DNA of 6,573 bases, taken from Pontiella sp. GTDB lineage: Bacteria; Verrucomicrobiota; Kiritimatiellia; Kiritimatiellales; Pontiellaceae. The translations under genes and the position numbers were made by a program. Positions 1 to 6,467 of the stretch are shown one piece after another. Within the stretch, counting starts at the first letter, position 1; each line of letters starts with the position of its first letter. The notes under the pieces are model-generated. The model did no database searches. It had not been told where the DNA came from and saw only the letters and a program-made list of their open reading frames with translations. The stretch spans positions 19,473 through 26,045 of the forward strand of contig JAOZKS010000005.1 of NCBI GenBank assembly GCA_029935255.1. Reading direction: 5' to 3'.

Positions 1-1
1 T

Positions 2-2038
2 GCCACCACGGCTGCCGCACCGGCACCTACGAAAGTCGCCGCACCGGCTGCCGTTGTAACAGCCGAAGAGGTTGCGGTTGAGCAAGCACCGGTCGCCGTT
101 GAAACGGATGAGTTGACGACACTCTTCGATCGCGGACTGGCCCTCTACAAAGCAGGTGAATACGATAAGGCGAATGCCGTATTCGAAGCTATGTTGGCCA
201 TAGACAAGTACGATAGCCGAGCCATCACCTACAAGAAACGAACCTCCCAGCGAATTGCTTCGAAAGAAGTCAAGAAGCAGGGTGCCAGCCGCGCGGAAGC
301 CATCGCGAAGGTTGATGCCGCATGGAATCCACAAGCAAAGGTACTCGTTGCCATCGACCCTACGGGAGCTGCTGCTGCGGTTGATCCGAAAAAACTGGCC
401 ATTCAGCAGATGACCGCTCGGCTTGAAAGTATCATGATTCCGAGCCTCGATTTCCGCGATGCCAACATCAAGGACGTTGTGCTCTTCCTCACGGAAACCT
501 GTCGTCGCCTTGATACTGAAGGCAAAGGCATCAACATTCTTCTGCTCGGCATGGAAGATTCCGTGGCAGCCGAACAAAACAACATCACCATCTCCATCCG
601 CGACATGAGCCTCTACGAAGCGCTCCAGTACATCGTGGAAATGGCCTCCCTTAAATTCGAAGTAAAGCCCAGTGTTGTGGCGGTTATGCCCGTGAGCTAC
701 GTGCCTGCAACGGAATTTGTCCTCAAATCCTACGACATCATCCCTGAAGTGGGTGAAGATATGGAATCGCTCTCCGGCTCTGATTCCGGCGGTGGCGCAG
801 ATGACCTGTTTGGTGACGCATCCGCATCGTCCGATAGTGGTGGCGGCCCGGTCGACGTTTCCGGCTTCTTCTCCATTGTAGACTTCCCTGATGGGTCTTC
901 TGCGGTCTACCAACCGCGGTTCCACAAGCTGTTCGTTAAGAACACGCCCAAGAACATCAAAAATCTGGAAGGTATCCTTGCCGACCTCGAAGACGAGGCC
1001 ATCAAGAAACGTTCACAGCAGGTTGAGATCGAGGCCAAATTCGTTGAATTCAACGAAGGTGCTTTGGAAGAACTTGGCTTTGACTGGACCCTCTATGATG
1101 GCGGTGAATTTGCTGGCTTCGGCTTGGAGCAAAGCGGAACCTATTATCAACGCGGCGACGGCCCGACTTCGGCTCAAATCCTTCCGGATGGATCAACCTT
1201 ATATGATAGCAACTCAAGCGGACTTCGTCAGATCGACCCTCCGGGAAACACAGGACAAAGCCTGATGAGCACCGCCCAGCGCGGAAACACCTCGGCATTC
1301 GAAGCGCTGCAGTCTGGAATCCTTTCGACCATGGGCGGTCCTGCTGCTTCCATGGTGTTCAGCAATGATGGCAGTTTCCCTATCGACTTCCGCATTACTG
1401 CGCTGGAGCAGGAAGGTACCGCAGATGTGCTGTCTGCGCCGAAAGTCACCACCAAGAGTGGTAACGAAGCGATTATTCGCGTGGTTGAAGTCCACCGCTA
1501 TCCGCAGGACTACGATGTGGAGACCGGCCAGCGTACTGCTCCGGTTGTTAAGCCTCAGGACTGGGAAGACTACGACTTGGGTGTGGTGCTTAAAGTGACC
1601 CCGGTGGTTGACTCCGACAGCAATACGATCGACCTCGACCTCCAGCCTGAAATCACCAAGTTCAAGGGTTATGACAACTACATTGTTGGTTACAACTCAT
1701 ACGAATCGGGCGGCAACAACCAGTCGGAACTCTTCGGCAACGGCAACGCCCTGCTGGCTCGCATGCCCTACTTCGAAAAACGGACGGTTCAGACTCAGGT
1801 GACCATCGCTGACGGACACACGATTCTGATGGGCGGACTGATCGACGAACGGACTGAAACCTTCCGCGATCAAGTTCCTTTCCTGGGCGACATCCCCTAC
1901 CTGGGTCGTATATTCCGTACCGAAGGTTCGCGTTCGTCCAAGAAAAACCTTGTGATCTACGTGAAGGCTACTCAGGTCGATGACCGTGGCATGACCCGCG
2001 CGGAGCGTGAGTTGGCTCGCGAAACTGCGGCGAACTAA
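2..2038 (+). CDS. Secretin, type IV pilus/type II secretion outer-membrane channel (5' partial)
   Basis: This frame is open from base 2 with no stop, so the true start and signal peptide lie before the window; 678 residues are visible. Counting from base 2: an Ala/Pro/Val-rich linker (1-36), a TPR-like helix pair (about 38-85, with GLALYKAGEYDKANAVFE), an STN/N0-like domain (about 145-233, DFRDANIKDVVLFL), a Gly/Ser/Asp-rich linker (256-285), an N1-like ring domain (about 288-345), and the secretin core (about 455-660). Core hallmarks are VLSAPKVTT (476-484) and VPFLGDIPYLGRIF (625-638), the conserved secretin C-terminal signature. Secretins form large multimeric gated outer-membrane channels through which pili or secreted proteins pass. 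The TPR plus secretin arrangement resembles the type IV pilus secretin family common in Verrucomicrobiota (Amuc_1098 type). Whether it serves pili or type II secretion cannot be decided without the upstream genes. A terminator follows directly, so it is probably the last gene of its operon. Confidence 0.93.
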   Translation, partial: ATTAAAPAPTKVAAPAAVVTAEEVAVEQAPVAVETDELTTLFDRGLALYKAGEYDKANAVFEAMLAIDKYDSRAITYKKRTSQRIASKEVKKQGASRAEAIAKVDAAWNPQAKVLVAIDPTGAAAAVDPKKLAIQQMTARLESIMIPSLDFRDANIKDVVLFLTETCRRLDTEGKGINILLLGMEDSVAAEQNNITISIRDMSLYEALQYIVEMASLKFEVKPSVVAVMPVSYVPATEFVLKSYDIIPEVGEDMESLSGSDSGGGADDLFGDASASSDSGGGPVDVSGFFSIVDFPDGSSAVYQPRFHKLFVKNTPKNIKNLEGILADLEDEAIKKRSQQVEIEAKFVEFNEGALEELGFDWTLYDGGEFAGFGLEQSGTYYQRGDGPTSAQILPDGSTLYDSNSSGLRQIDPPGNTGQSLMSTAQRGNTSAFEALQSGILSTMGGPAASMVFSNDGSFPIDFRITALEQEGTADVLSAPKVTTKSGNEAIIRVVEVHRYPQDYDVETGQRTAPVVKPQDWEDYDLGVVLKVTPVVDSDSNTIDLDLQPEITKFKGYDNYIVGYNSYESGGNNQSELFGNGNALLARMPYFEKRTVQTQVTIADGHTILMGGLIDERTETFRDQVPFLGDIPYLGRIFRTEGSRSSKKNLVIYVKATQVDDRGMTRAERELARETAAN

Positions 2039-2058
2039 GATCACACCATGGATCAATG

Positions 2059-2097
2059 AAAACCCGCTCGGAATCATCGGGCGGGTTTTTTGTTTTT
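2059..2097 (+). terminator. Rho-independent terminator after the secretin gene
   Basis: A 12-bp stem (2059-2070 with 2078-2089, AAAACCCGCTCG against CGGGCGGGTTTT, one G-U pair) closes a 7-nt loop and is followed by a T-rich tail interrupted by one G. It begins 20 bases after the secretin stop, which indicates that transcription ends here and that the downstream exonuclease has its own promoter. Confidence 0.9.
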
Positions 2098-2206
2098 AGG
2101 GTATTGGAGTGCGTCTTCGGGATCATCTTGTGCGGAGTTAACTTAATCCGTATTTCGTGGTTATGGTTCTGTTTGGATTAATTTGGTATTAAATGGGTAT
2201 CGCATT

Positions 2207-2815
2207 ATGAAATTTGTTGCATTCGACTTGGAAACCACGGGAATCAAACCGAAGGAAGATATGATCGTGGAAATCGGTGCGGTTCTTTTTGACGGGGCCG
2301 AGGCCTTAAAAACCTATGGAACCCTGATCAACCCCGGCATCCCTATTCCTGCTGATGCCTCTGCTGTGAACGGCATTAGCGACGAAATGGTGGTGGATAA
2401 GCCGCGCGTGGCGGATGTGCTAGGTGATTTTGCCGATTTTTGCGGTGACCTTCCATTGGTTGCGCACAACGCACCGTTCGACTACAAGTTCTTGCTGGAG
2501 GATGTGAAACTCCACCGGGGTGCTGCGCCCAAAGGCGTGGTTCTTGACACCCTTCCGCTGGCTCGGAAGGTATTTCCCGGATTGGCAAATTACAAGCTTT
2601 GGACGCTGGTTCGGCACTTTAACTTCCCGAGTGGGACCTTCCACCGTGCTGAAGAGGATAGTGCCTACTGTGGCCTGCTATTCGATAAGATTATCCAGAC
2701 TCTGGAAATGCGTCGAGAGCCCTGTGCTGAAGCCGATTTGGTGAAGTTGATGGGTAAAGAGGCCGTGCGCTTTCCTCAACTTTCTGTACAGCCCGATCAG
2801 CTCGATCTTTTTTAG
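2207..2815 (+). CDS. DnaQ-like DEDDh 3'-5' exonuclease with C-terminal beta-clamp motif
   Basis: This 202-residue protein is a single exonuclease domain of the RNase T/DnaQ family, which removes nucleotides from DNA 3' ends with two metal ions. The catalytic set is complete: Exo I FDLETTG (D7, E9), Exo II HNAPFDYKFL (D92), and Exo III HRAEEDS (H147, D151), making it DEDDh type. The protein ends QLDLF (198-202), matching the classical QL(S/D)LF pentapeptide that docks into the beta sliding clamp, so it probably works at the replisome or in clamp-dependent repair. I chose the ATG at 2207 because the domain starts there (MKFVAFDLETTG); an in-frame TTG at 2183 would add eight residues with no family support. 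No good Shine-Dalgarno precedes the ATG. It lies between a terminator and a convergent gene, so it is monocistronic. It could be the replicative proofreading subunit or a stand-alone repair exonuclease; the sequence alone does not decide. Confidence 0.92.
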   Translation: MKFVAFDLETTGIKPKEDMIVEIGAVLFDGAEALKTYGTLINPGIPIPADASAVNGISDEMVVDKPRVADVLGDFADFCGDLPLVAHNAPFDYKFLLEDVKLHRGAAPKGVVLDTLPLARKVFPGLANYKLWTLVRHFNFPSGTFHRAEEDSAYCGLLFDKIIQTLEMRREPCAEADLVKLMGKEAVRFPQLSVQPDQLDLF

Positions 2816-2842
2816 ATCCTTCAGGTTCTGTGAGTCAGTACA

Positions 2843-3157
2843 CTAGTCTTCCCCATCGGGCTCCATTTCGTTTTCAAGTTCACGCAGGATCATTTCTGCC
2901 GGGGTGAGGTATTTCTTGTCGCTATTGCATTTCTTGCAACAGGGCACACAATTGCTTTTCACGCTTTTCCCGCCGCGTACAACGGGAAGGATATGATCCA
3001 TCGTAAGCTCCGAAGGAGAGAACTTGACCCCGCAATAGTGACAAACGCCCAGGGCGAGTTGTTCTTTCCACCAGAGACTTTTGCGCAACTCCTTGGCCTT
3101 CGTGCGTTCACGGGCCACGTGTTTGGGGTCTTTATTGATCTCGATCCAGTCAGACAT
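2843..3157 (-). CDS. Small HNH endonuclease domain protein
   Basis: A 104-residue protein consisting essentially of one zinc-stabilised HNH (beta-beta-alpha-metal) nuclease fold. Visible elements are CHYC (C39, C42), the active-site pair in MDHILPVVRGG (D54, H55), N69 in SNCVPCC, and the second zinc knuckle C74-x2-C77 followed by N78. An Arg/Lys-rich amphipathic region (about 10-31, with RERTKAKELRKSLWW) precedes the fold and could bind nucleic acid. The start at 3157 (MSDWIEINKDP) is chosen because the domain family begins there; the frame stays open up to 3346, but that would run into msrB on the other strand. Such small HNH proteins are widespread in environmental bacteria as single genes, and their substrate is generally unknown. 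The gene converges with the exonuclease (27 bases between stops) and diverges from msrB. A role in restriction, repair or mobile-element homing cannot be assigned. Confidence 0.88.
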   Translation of the reverse strand: MSDWIEINKDPKHVARERTKAKELRKSLWWKEQLALGVCHYCGVKFSPSELTMDHILPVVRGGKSVKSNCVPCCKKCNSDKKYLTPAEMILRELENEMEPDGED

Positions 3158-3254
3158 GCGGGAAATGTATCTTTTCACTGCGGGAACGCAAATAAATATC
3201 AAGGCGGCATTGCGTGCTACTTGAACACAATCTAAACTTCGTTGTCTTGAATGC

Positions 3255-3260
3255 TGAGGA
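3255..3260 (+). promoter_or_regulatory. Ribosome binding site for the long (exported) MsrB start
   Basis: TGAGGA lies six bases before the ATG at 3267. This normal spacing supports translation of the version with the hydrophobic N-terminus. Confidence 0.55.
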
Positions 3261-3266
3261 ATTGCA

Positions 3267-3761
3267 ATGAAAAGGTGTCTTTTGATTATTTCCGCTCTCA
3301 TGGTTTTTACGGGCGGTGCGGAGGAGGAAAGTAGCATGACGAACAAAGTGGGGAAAACGGATCAAGAGTGGAAAGCCCAGTTGACCCGCGAGCAATACCA
3401 CGTTACCCGTCAAAAGGGGACGGAGCGGCCTTATACCGGAAAATACTGGAATAACAAGGATCTGGGGATCTACTCTTGCATTTGCTGCGGCACCGACCTT
3501 TTTCTGTCCGACACCAAGTTTGATTCAGGTTGCGGATGGCCAAGTTATTTCAAGCCGCTGAACGACAAGGTGATTACCGAACACCGCGATGTCTCTGCTG
3601 GGCTGGTTCGAACTGAAGTGGTTTGTACGAAGTGCGATGCCCATCTTGGACATGTCTTTCCTGACGGCCCGCCCCCGACAGGGTTGCGCTACTGCATCAA
3701 TTCGGCATCGATTGATTTTCGTAAAGTGAATGCGCCGGAAAATGATTCCACAACGAAATAA
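3267..3761 (+). CDS. msrB: Peptide-methionine (R)-S-oxide reductase MsrB, possible signal peptide
   Basis: MsrB reduces the R epimer of methionine sulfoxide in oxidised proteins, usually with thioredoxin as electron donor. The 164-residue product has the zinc site (C71 and C74 in CICC; C120 and C123 in CTKC), the resolving cysteine C89 in SGCGWPSY, the HLGHVFPDGP signature (126-135), and the catalytic C143 in RYCINS. The ATG at 3267 follows TGAGGA with six bases of spacing and gives a signal-peptide-like N-terminus (KR, then LLIISALMVF, then GGA before EEE), suggesting export. A second in-frame ATG at 3336 (MTNKVGKTDQEW), matching where cytoplasmic MsrB proteins typically begin, is preceded by a stronger GAGGAGG. 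Both forms keep the whole catalytic domain. The gene stands alone and diverges from the HNH gene across 109 bases. Function is secure; the location in the cell is uncertain. Confidence 0.95.
   Translation: MKRCLLIISALMVFTGGAEEESSMTNKVGKTDQEWKAQLTREQYHVTRQKGTERPYTGKYWNNKDLGIYSCICCGTDLFLSDTKFDSGCGWPSYFKPLNDKVITEHRDVSAGLVRTEVVCTKCDAHLGHVFPDGPPPTGLRYCINSASIDFRKVNAPENDSTTK
3321..3329 (+). promoter_or_regulatory. Internal ribosome binding site for the short MsrB start
   Basis: GAGGAGGAA is a near-ideal Shine-Dalgarno sequence; its GAGGAGG core ends eight bases before the in-frame ATG at 3336. The same bases encode the Glu-Glu-Glu run just after the presumed signal peptide, so the purine richness could also simply reflect those codons. 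If used, it would give a cytoplasmic MsrB lacking the first 23 residues. Confidence 0.45.
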
Positions 3762-3851
3762 CCTCGCTTGGTGTGTGATCGGCCCCTGAGTCCCGAATAA
3801 GAGTGTAAGGATTCATTCCTCGCCACGACCACAAGGCAGAGAGGTGAAACT

Positions 3852-4490
3852 ATGAGTAACCCAATCCTTGAGAAGGAATCGATCCATTCGTTGGATCGTA
3901 TGTGTGGGAGGGATGCGGGCTGGCGGTTTGATCCAGAGGGCAACCTAAGGGGACTCGAACTTCCTATTGTACCGCCCAAACAGACAAATAAGAACCGCAG
4001 AACACGCAGAAGGTCGCAGAAAACAGCAGATGCATTGAATGGGTTCATTCTGCGTGGTTCCGCGTATTCTGCGGTTGCATTCCTTTGCGGTACTTTAAGA
4101 TTTTCCGCCCCCCTTAGAGGCTATATTCAACCGGCGTTGCTGAAAGAGCTTTGGTTTCACACGGGCACGGGTTGTAATCTGCGTTGTTCCTTCTGCCTCG
4201 AAGGATCTAAGCCCGGAGACAACCGACTCAATCCTCTCACCCTTAAAGATGCCAAGCCTTTTATTGAGGCGACCGCCAACTGGCGCTCGAAAAAGAGAAA
4301 CCTTCCCCTTGGCGACCAAGGGTTTTTTCTACGGCGGAAAACCTTCGATGCGGTGGGAGGATTTCCCGATCAACCGATTATGGAGGACTACGCCTTTGCC
4401 CGAACCCTTCGGCATCACGGAAAAATCATCACCGTTTCGCAACCCGCAATTACTTCCGGTCGCCGCTGGCAGCAGCACGGGAGGCATTGA
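3852..4490 (+). CDS. Chimeric reading frame: unknown N-terminus + repeat + radical SAM start + glycosyltransferase end (probable pseudogene)
   Basis: This 212-codon frame has a good ribosome site (AGAGGTG shortly before the ATG), but the product does not look like one functional protein. Residues 1-39 (with LDRMCGRDAGWRFDPEG) match nothing I recognise. Residues 40-81 are translated from a palindromic repeat and are Arg/Lys-rich and low in complexity. Residues 86-140 are the start of a radical SAM enzyme, with the cluster-binding C108, C112 and C115. Residues 141-210 are the C-terminal end of a family 2-type glycosyltransferase. The radical SAM barrel and the glycosyltransferase nucleotide-binding half are both missing. 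I infer a repeat insertion plus a deletion that happened to preserve the frame. The alternative, a newly made expressed fusion, is unlikely because neither enzyme could be active. It follows msrB by 90 bases and converges with the symporter gene. Confidence 0.6.
   Translation: MSNPILEKESIHSLDRMCGRDAGWRFDPEGNLRGLELPIVPPKQTNKNRRTRRRSQKTADALNGFILRGSAYSAVAFLCGTLRFSAPLRGYIQPALLKELWFHTGTGCNLRCSFCLEGSKPGDNRLNPLTLKDAKPFIEATANWRSKKRNLPLGDQGFFLRRKTFDAVGGFPDQPIMEDYAFARTLRHHGKIITVSQPAITSGRRWQQHGRH
3969..4093. repeat. Palindromic CGCAGAA-type repeat element (about 125 bp)
   Basis: Two 29-base arms (3993-4021 and 4048-4076) are inverted copies matching at 24 of 29 positions, sharing the outer core AACCGCAGAA. 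Outside them, GTACCGC (3969-3975) and GCGGTAC (4087-4093) form a further 7-bp perfect inverted pair, so the unit spans about 125 bases. Each arm repeats CGCAGAA at 9-10 base steps. Similar CGCAGA-rich palindromes are scattered between genes in many environmental bacteria. Here it lies inside an open reading frame, and translation yields the Arg-rich stretch 49-56. I see no target-site duplication. It encodes nothing of its own and may be a non-autonomous dispersed element. Confidence 0.75.
4107..4271 (+). pseudogene. Radical SAM enzyme, N-terminal remnant
   Basis: About 55 codons show ELWFHTGTGCNLRCSFCLEG and then LTLKDAKPFIEA. The CxxxCxxC triad (CNLRCSFC) binds the 4Fe-4S cluster that cleaves S-adenosylmethionine in radical SAM enzymes, and the ELWFHTGT lead-in resembles the first strand of their barrel. 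The GGE motif and all later strands are absent, because the sequence changes family right after PFIEA. What remains cannot form an active enzyme. The original substrate is unknown. Confidence 0.72.
4272..4490 (+). pseudogene. Family 2-type glycosyltransferase, C-terminal remnant
   Basis: About 70 codons resemble the end of the glycosyltransferase family often annotated as rSAM/selenodomain-associated transferase 2: ANWRSKKRNLPLGDQGFFL, then FDAVGGFPDQPIMEDYAF with the conserved ED pair, then ITSGRRWQQHG. The N-terminal GT-A half with the sugar-nucleotide site is missing. The C-terminus is also cut: the frame stops two codons after RRWQQHG, where relatives normally continue into a hydrophobic tail. 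Family placement is from memory of motifs. Its junction with a radical SAM fragment is notable because the two kinds of gene are often neighbours in intact clusters. Confidence 0.7.
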
Positions 4491-4492
4491 AT

Positions 4493-4542
4493 GTAGACGA
4501 GGCATCTTGGGGCTGTGCGATAAATCCGGCTGGAAGCCCCGT

Positions 4543-4546
<4 letters not shown>
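4493..4546. repeat. Inverted repeat GTAGACG(A/G)GGC spanning the symporter stop codon
   Basis: GTAGACGAGGC (4493-4503) and GCCCCGTCTAC (4536-4546) pair at 10 of 11 positions around a 32-base interval. The copies also stay similar inward (GGCATCTTG against the reverse-complement GGCTTCCAG), so this is probably a pair of inverted repeat copies rather than a simple hairpin. It sits between the convergent chimeric frame and the symporter, and the symporter stop (4543-4545) is inside the right arm. On the plus strand it is followed by TTTTT, so it may also act as a terminator for rightward transcription. Confidence 0.5.
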
Positions 4547-5955
<1,409 letters not shown>

Positions 5956-6009
5956 GCCGGTCTCCGAAAAACGAAGCATAAGAATACGGGAATACAGCCG
6001 GAAGAACAT

Positions 6010-6043
6010 AAAAAAGCTCCGGATGAACCCATCCGGAGCTTTT
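6010..6043 (-). terminator. Rho-independent terminator after the small exported-protein gene
   Basis: A perfect 14-bp stem (6012-6025 with 6030-6043, core GCTCCGGATG) with a 4-base loop lies 20 bases beyond the stop of the small minus-strand gene. Read leftward, it is followed by a run of six T (6010-6015 on the complement). It separates that gene from the symporter, whose ATG is 55 bases further on. Confidence 0.88.
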
Positions 6044-6062
6044 GGCATTCAACCCGGCAGGT

Positions 6063-6326
6063 TTACTTCGGGTTTTGCGTTTTGCTCTTTTTATTTTCGG
6101 TTGGCTGTCCGCATTTTTTGCAGGGCTTGTATCCGGCTTCCTTGGCGGCGGCTTCCGTTGCAAAGGATTCGGTCGACCCTTTGGCGGTGTAATATTGACA
6201 GGATGCTTTGTGATAGATTTTACTGCTCTTGTTTCCCTTTACCGCAGCACCTTCCCCCGCAATCACACCCATTGTACAGAGCAATGCCGCCGTCAGCAGG
6301 GTTTTCAGTAGACTTCTTTTATTCAT
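6063..6326 (-). CDS. Small exported protein with Ada-like metal-binding motif
   Basis: An 87-residue protein with a clear Sec signal peptide (MNKR, hydrophobic 6-23, likely cleavage near GEGA, about residue 27), leaving a mature peptide of about 60 residues. The mature part reads KIYHKASCQYY, then FATEAAAKEAGYKPCKKC, then a Lys-rich tail. H39, C43, C69 and C72 are spaced like the zinc ligands of the Ada N-terminal metal-binding fold (x-H-x3-C ... GYxPCxxC), a domain also found alone in small secreted proteins. The fold and zinc binding are inferred; no enzymatic function can be named. The start at 6326 is chosen because AAAAGGAG sits seven bases upstream and the signal peptide begins there; the frame extends to 6398 but crosses leader hairpins. 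It has its own terminator and a structured leader, so it is a single-gene unit. Confidence 0.82.
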   Translation of the reverse strand: MNKRSLLKTLLTAALLCTMGVIAGEGAAVKGNKSSKIYHKASCQYYTAKGSTESFATEAAAKEAGYKPCKKCGQPTENKKSKTQNPK

Positions 6327-6350
6327 AGTATGACTCCTTTTGGTTAATGG

Positions 6351-6397
6351 GCGGCACCCATGCCGCTCACATATCTTCTGACGATACATGAGCGGCA
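6351..6397 (-). promoter_or_regulatory. Structured 5' leader with two mutually exclusive hairpins
   Basis: In the leftward transcript, 6397-6383 can pair with 6375-6361 to give a 15-bp stem around a 7-base loop (GTCAGAA): nine outer Watson-Crick pairs, two G-U wobbles, then four inner pairs. The two wobbles would be A-C mismatches in a plus-strand RNA, so the structure belongs to the minus transcript. The last six bases of this stem (GCGGCA) can instead pair with TGCCGC just downstream, making a perfect 6-bp hairpin (6351-6366) with a 4-base loop. The two folds exclude each other. They lie 25-71 bases before the ATG at 6326, just upstream of the ribosome site at 6334-6339. No T-run follows either hairpin, so they are not simple terminators. 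A regulatory role is inferred. Confidence 0.45.
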
Positions 6398-6417
6398 AGA
6401 GAATGAAAGAAAAGAGA

Positions 6418-6450
6418 TATATAAAAAGACTGCATGAGATGGCCTGTTAA
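6418..6450 (-). promoter_or_regulatory. Candidate promoter of the small exported-protein gene
   Basis: On the minus strand, TTAACA (6450-6445) and TATATA (6423-6418) resemble -35 and -10 boxes, but the 21-base spacer is longer than the preferred 17. The position is sensible: transcription would begin a few bases before the leader hairpin. Weak evidence. Confidence 0.25.
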
Positions 6451-6467
6451 AATTAAGTTAATGGGCG

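Larger units (their letters stand above)
6343..6467 (+). repeat. 11-bp direct repeat GTTAATGGGCG flanking the leader region
   Basis: GTTAATGGGCG occurs at 6343-6353 and again at 6457-6467. Both copies are followed by GGCA-containing sequence, after zero and two extra bases respectively. The 103 bases between them hold most of the leader hairpins and the candidate promoter. This could be a local duplication, a binding site present twice, or chance. Confidence 0.4.

Noticed and set aside
2128..2156. Possible promoter for the exonuclease (TTGTGC, 17 bases, TATTTC)
   Set aside because: Both boxes match the consensus poorly, and an alternative at TGGTATTAA near 2185 is no better; a promoter must exist after the terminator but cannot be located with confidence.
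2993..3235. Plus-strand frame opposite the HNH gene
   Set aside because: It is antisense to a clear HNH domain and shows no recognisable motif or ribosome site.
3158..3346. Upstream in-frame extension of the HNH gene on the minus strand
   Set aside because: It would overlap the start of msrB on the opposite strand and adds sequence with no family resemblance; the domain family starts at 3157.
3762..3851. Gap between msrB and the chimeric frame, examined for a structured RNA or intron end
   Set aside because: No convincing stem, terminator or intron motif could be identified apart from the ribosome site before 3852.
3993..4076. Possible CRISPR array from repeated CGCAGAA steps
   Set aside because: The steps are only 9-10 bases apart and organised as an inverted pair; there are no spacers of constant length and no cas genes.
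5956..6048. N-terminal extension of the symporter
   Set aside because: It would read through a perfect terminator hairpin, and a good ribosome site precedes the ATG at 5955.
6403..6450. A 15-codon plus-strand mini-frame starting at the ATG at 6403
   Set aside because: Very short, no ribosome site, and it covers the likely promoter of the minus-strand gene.
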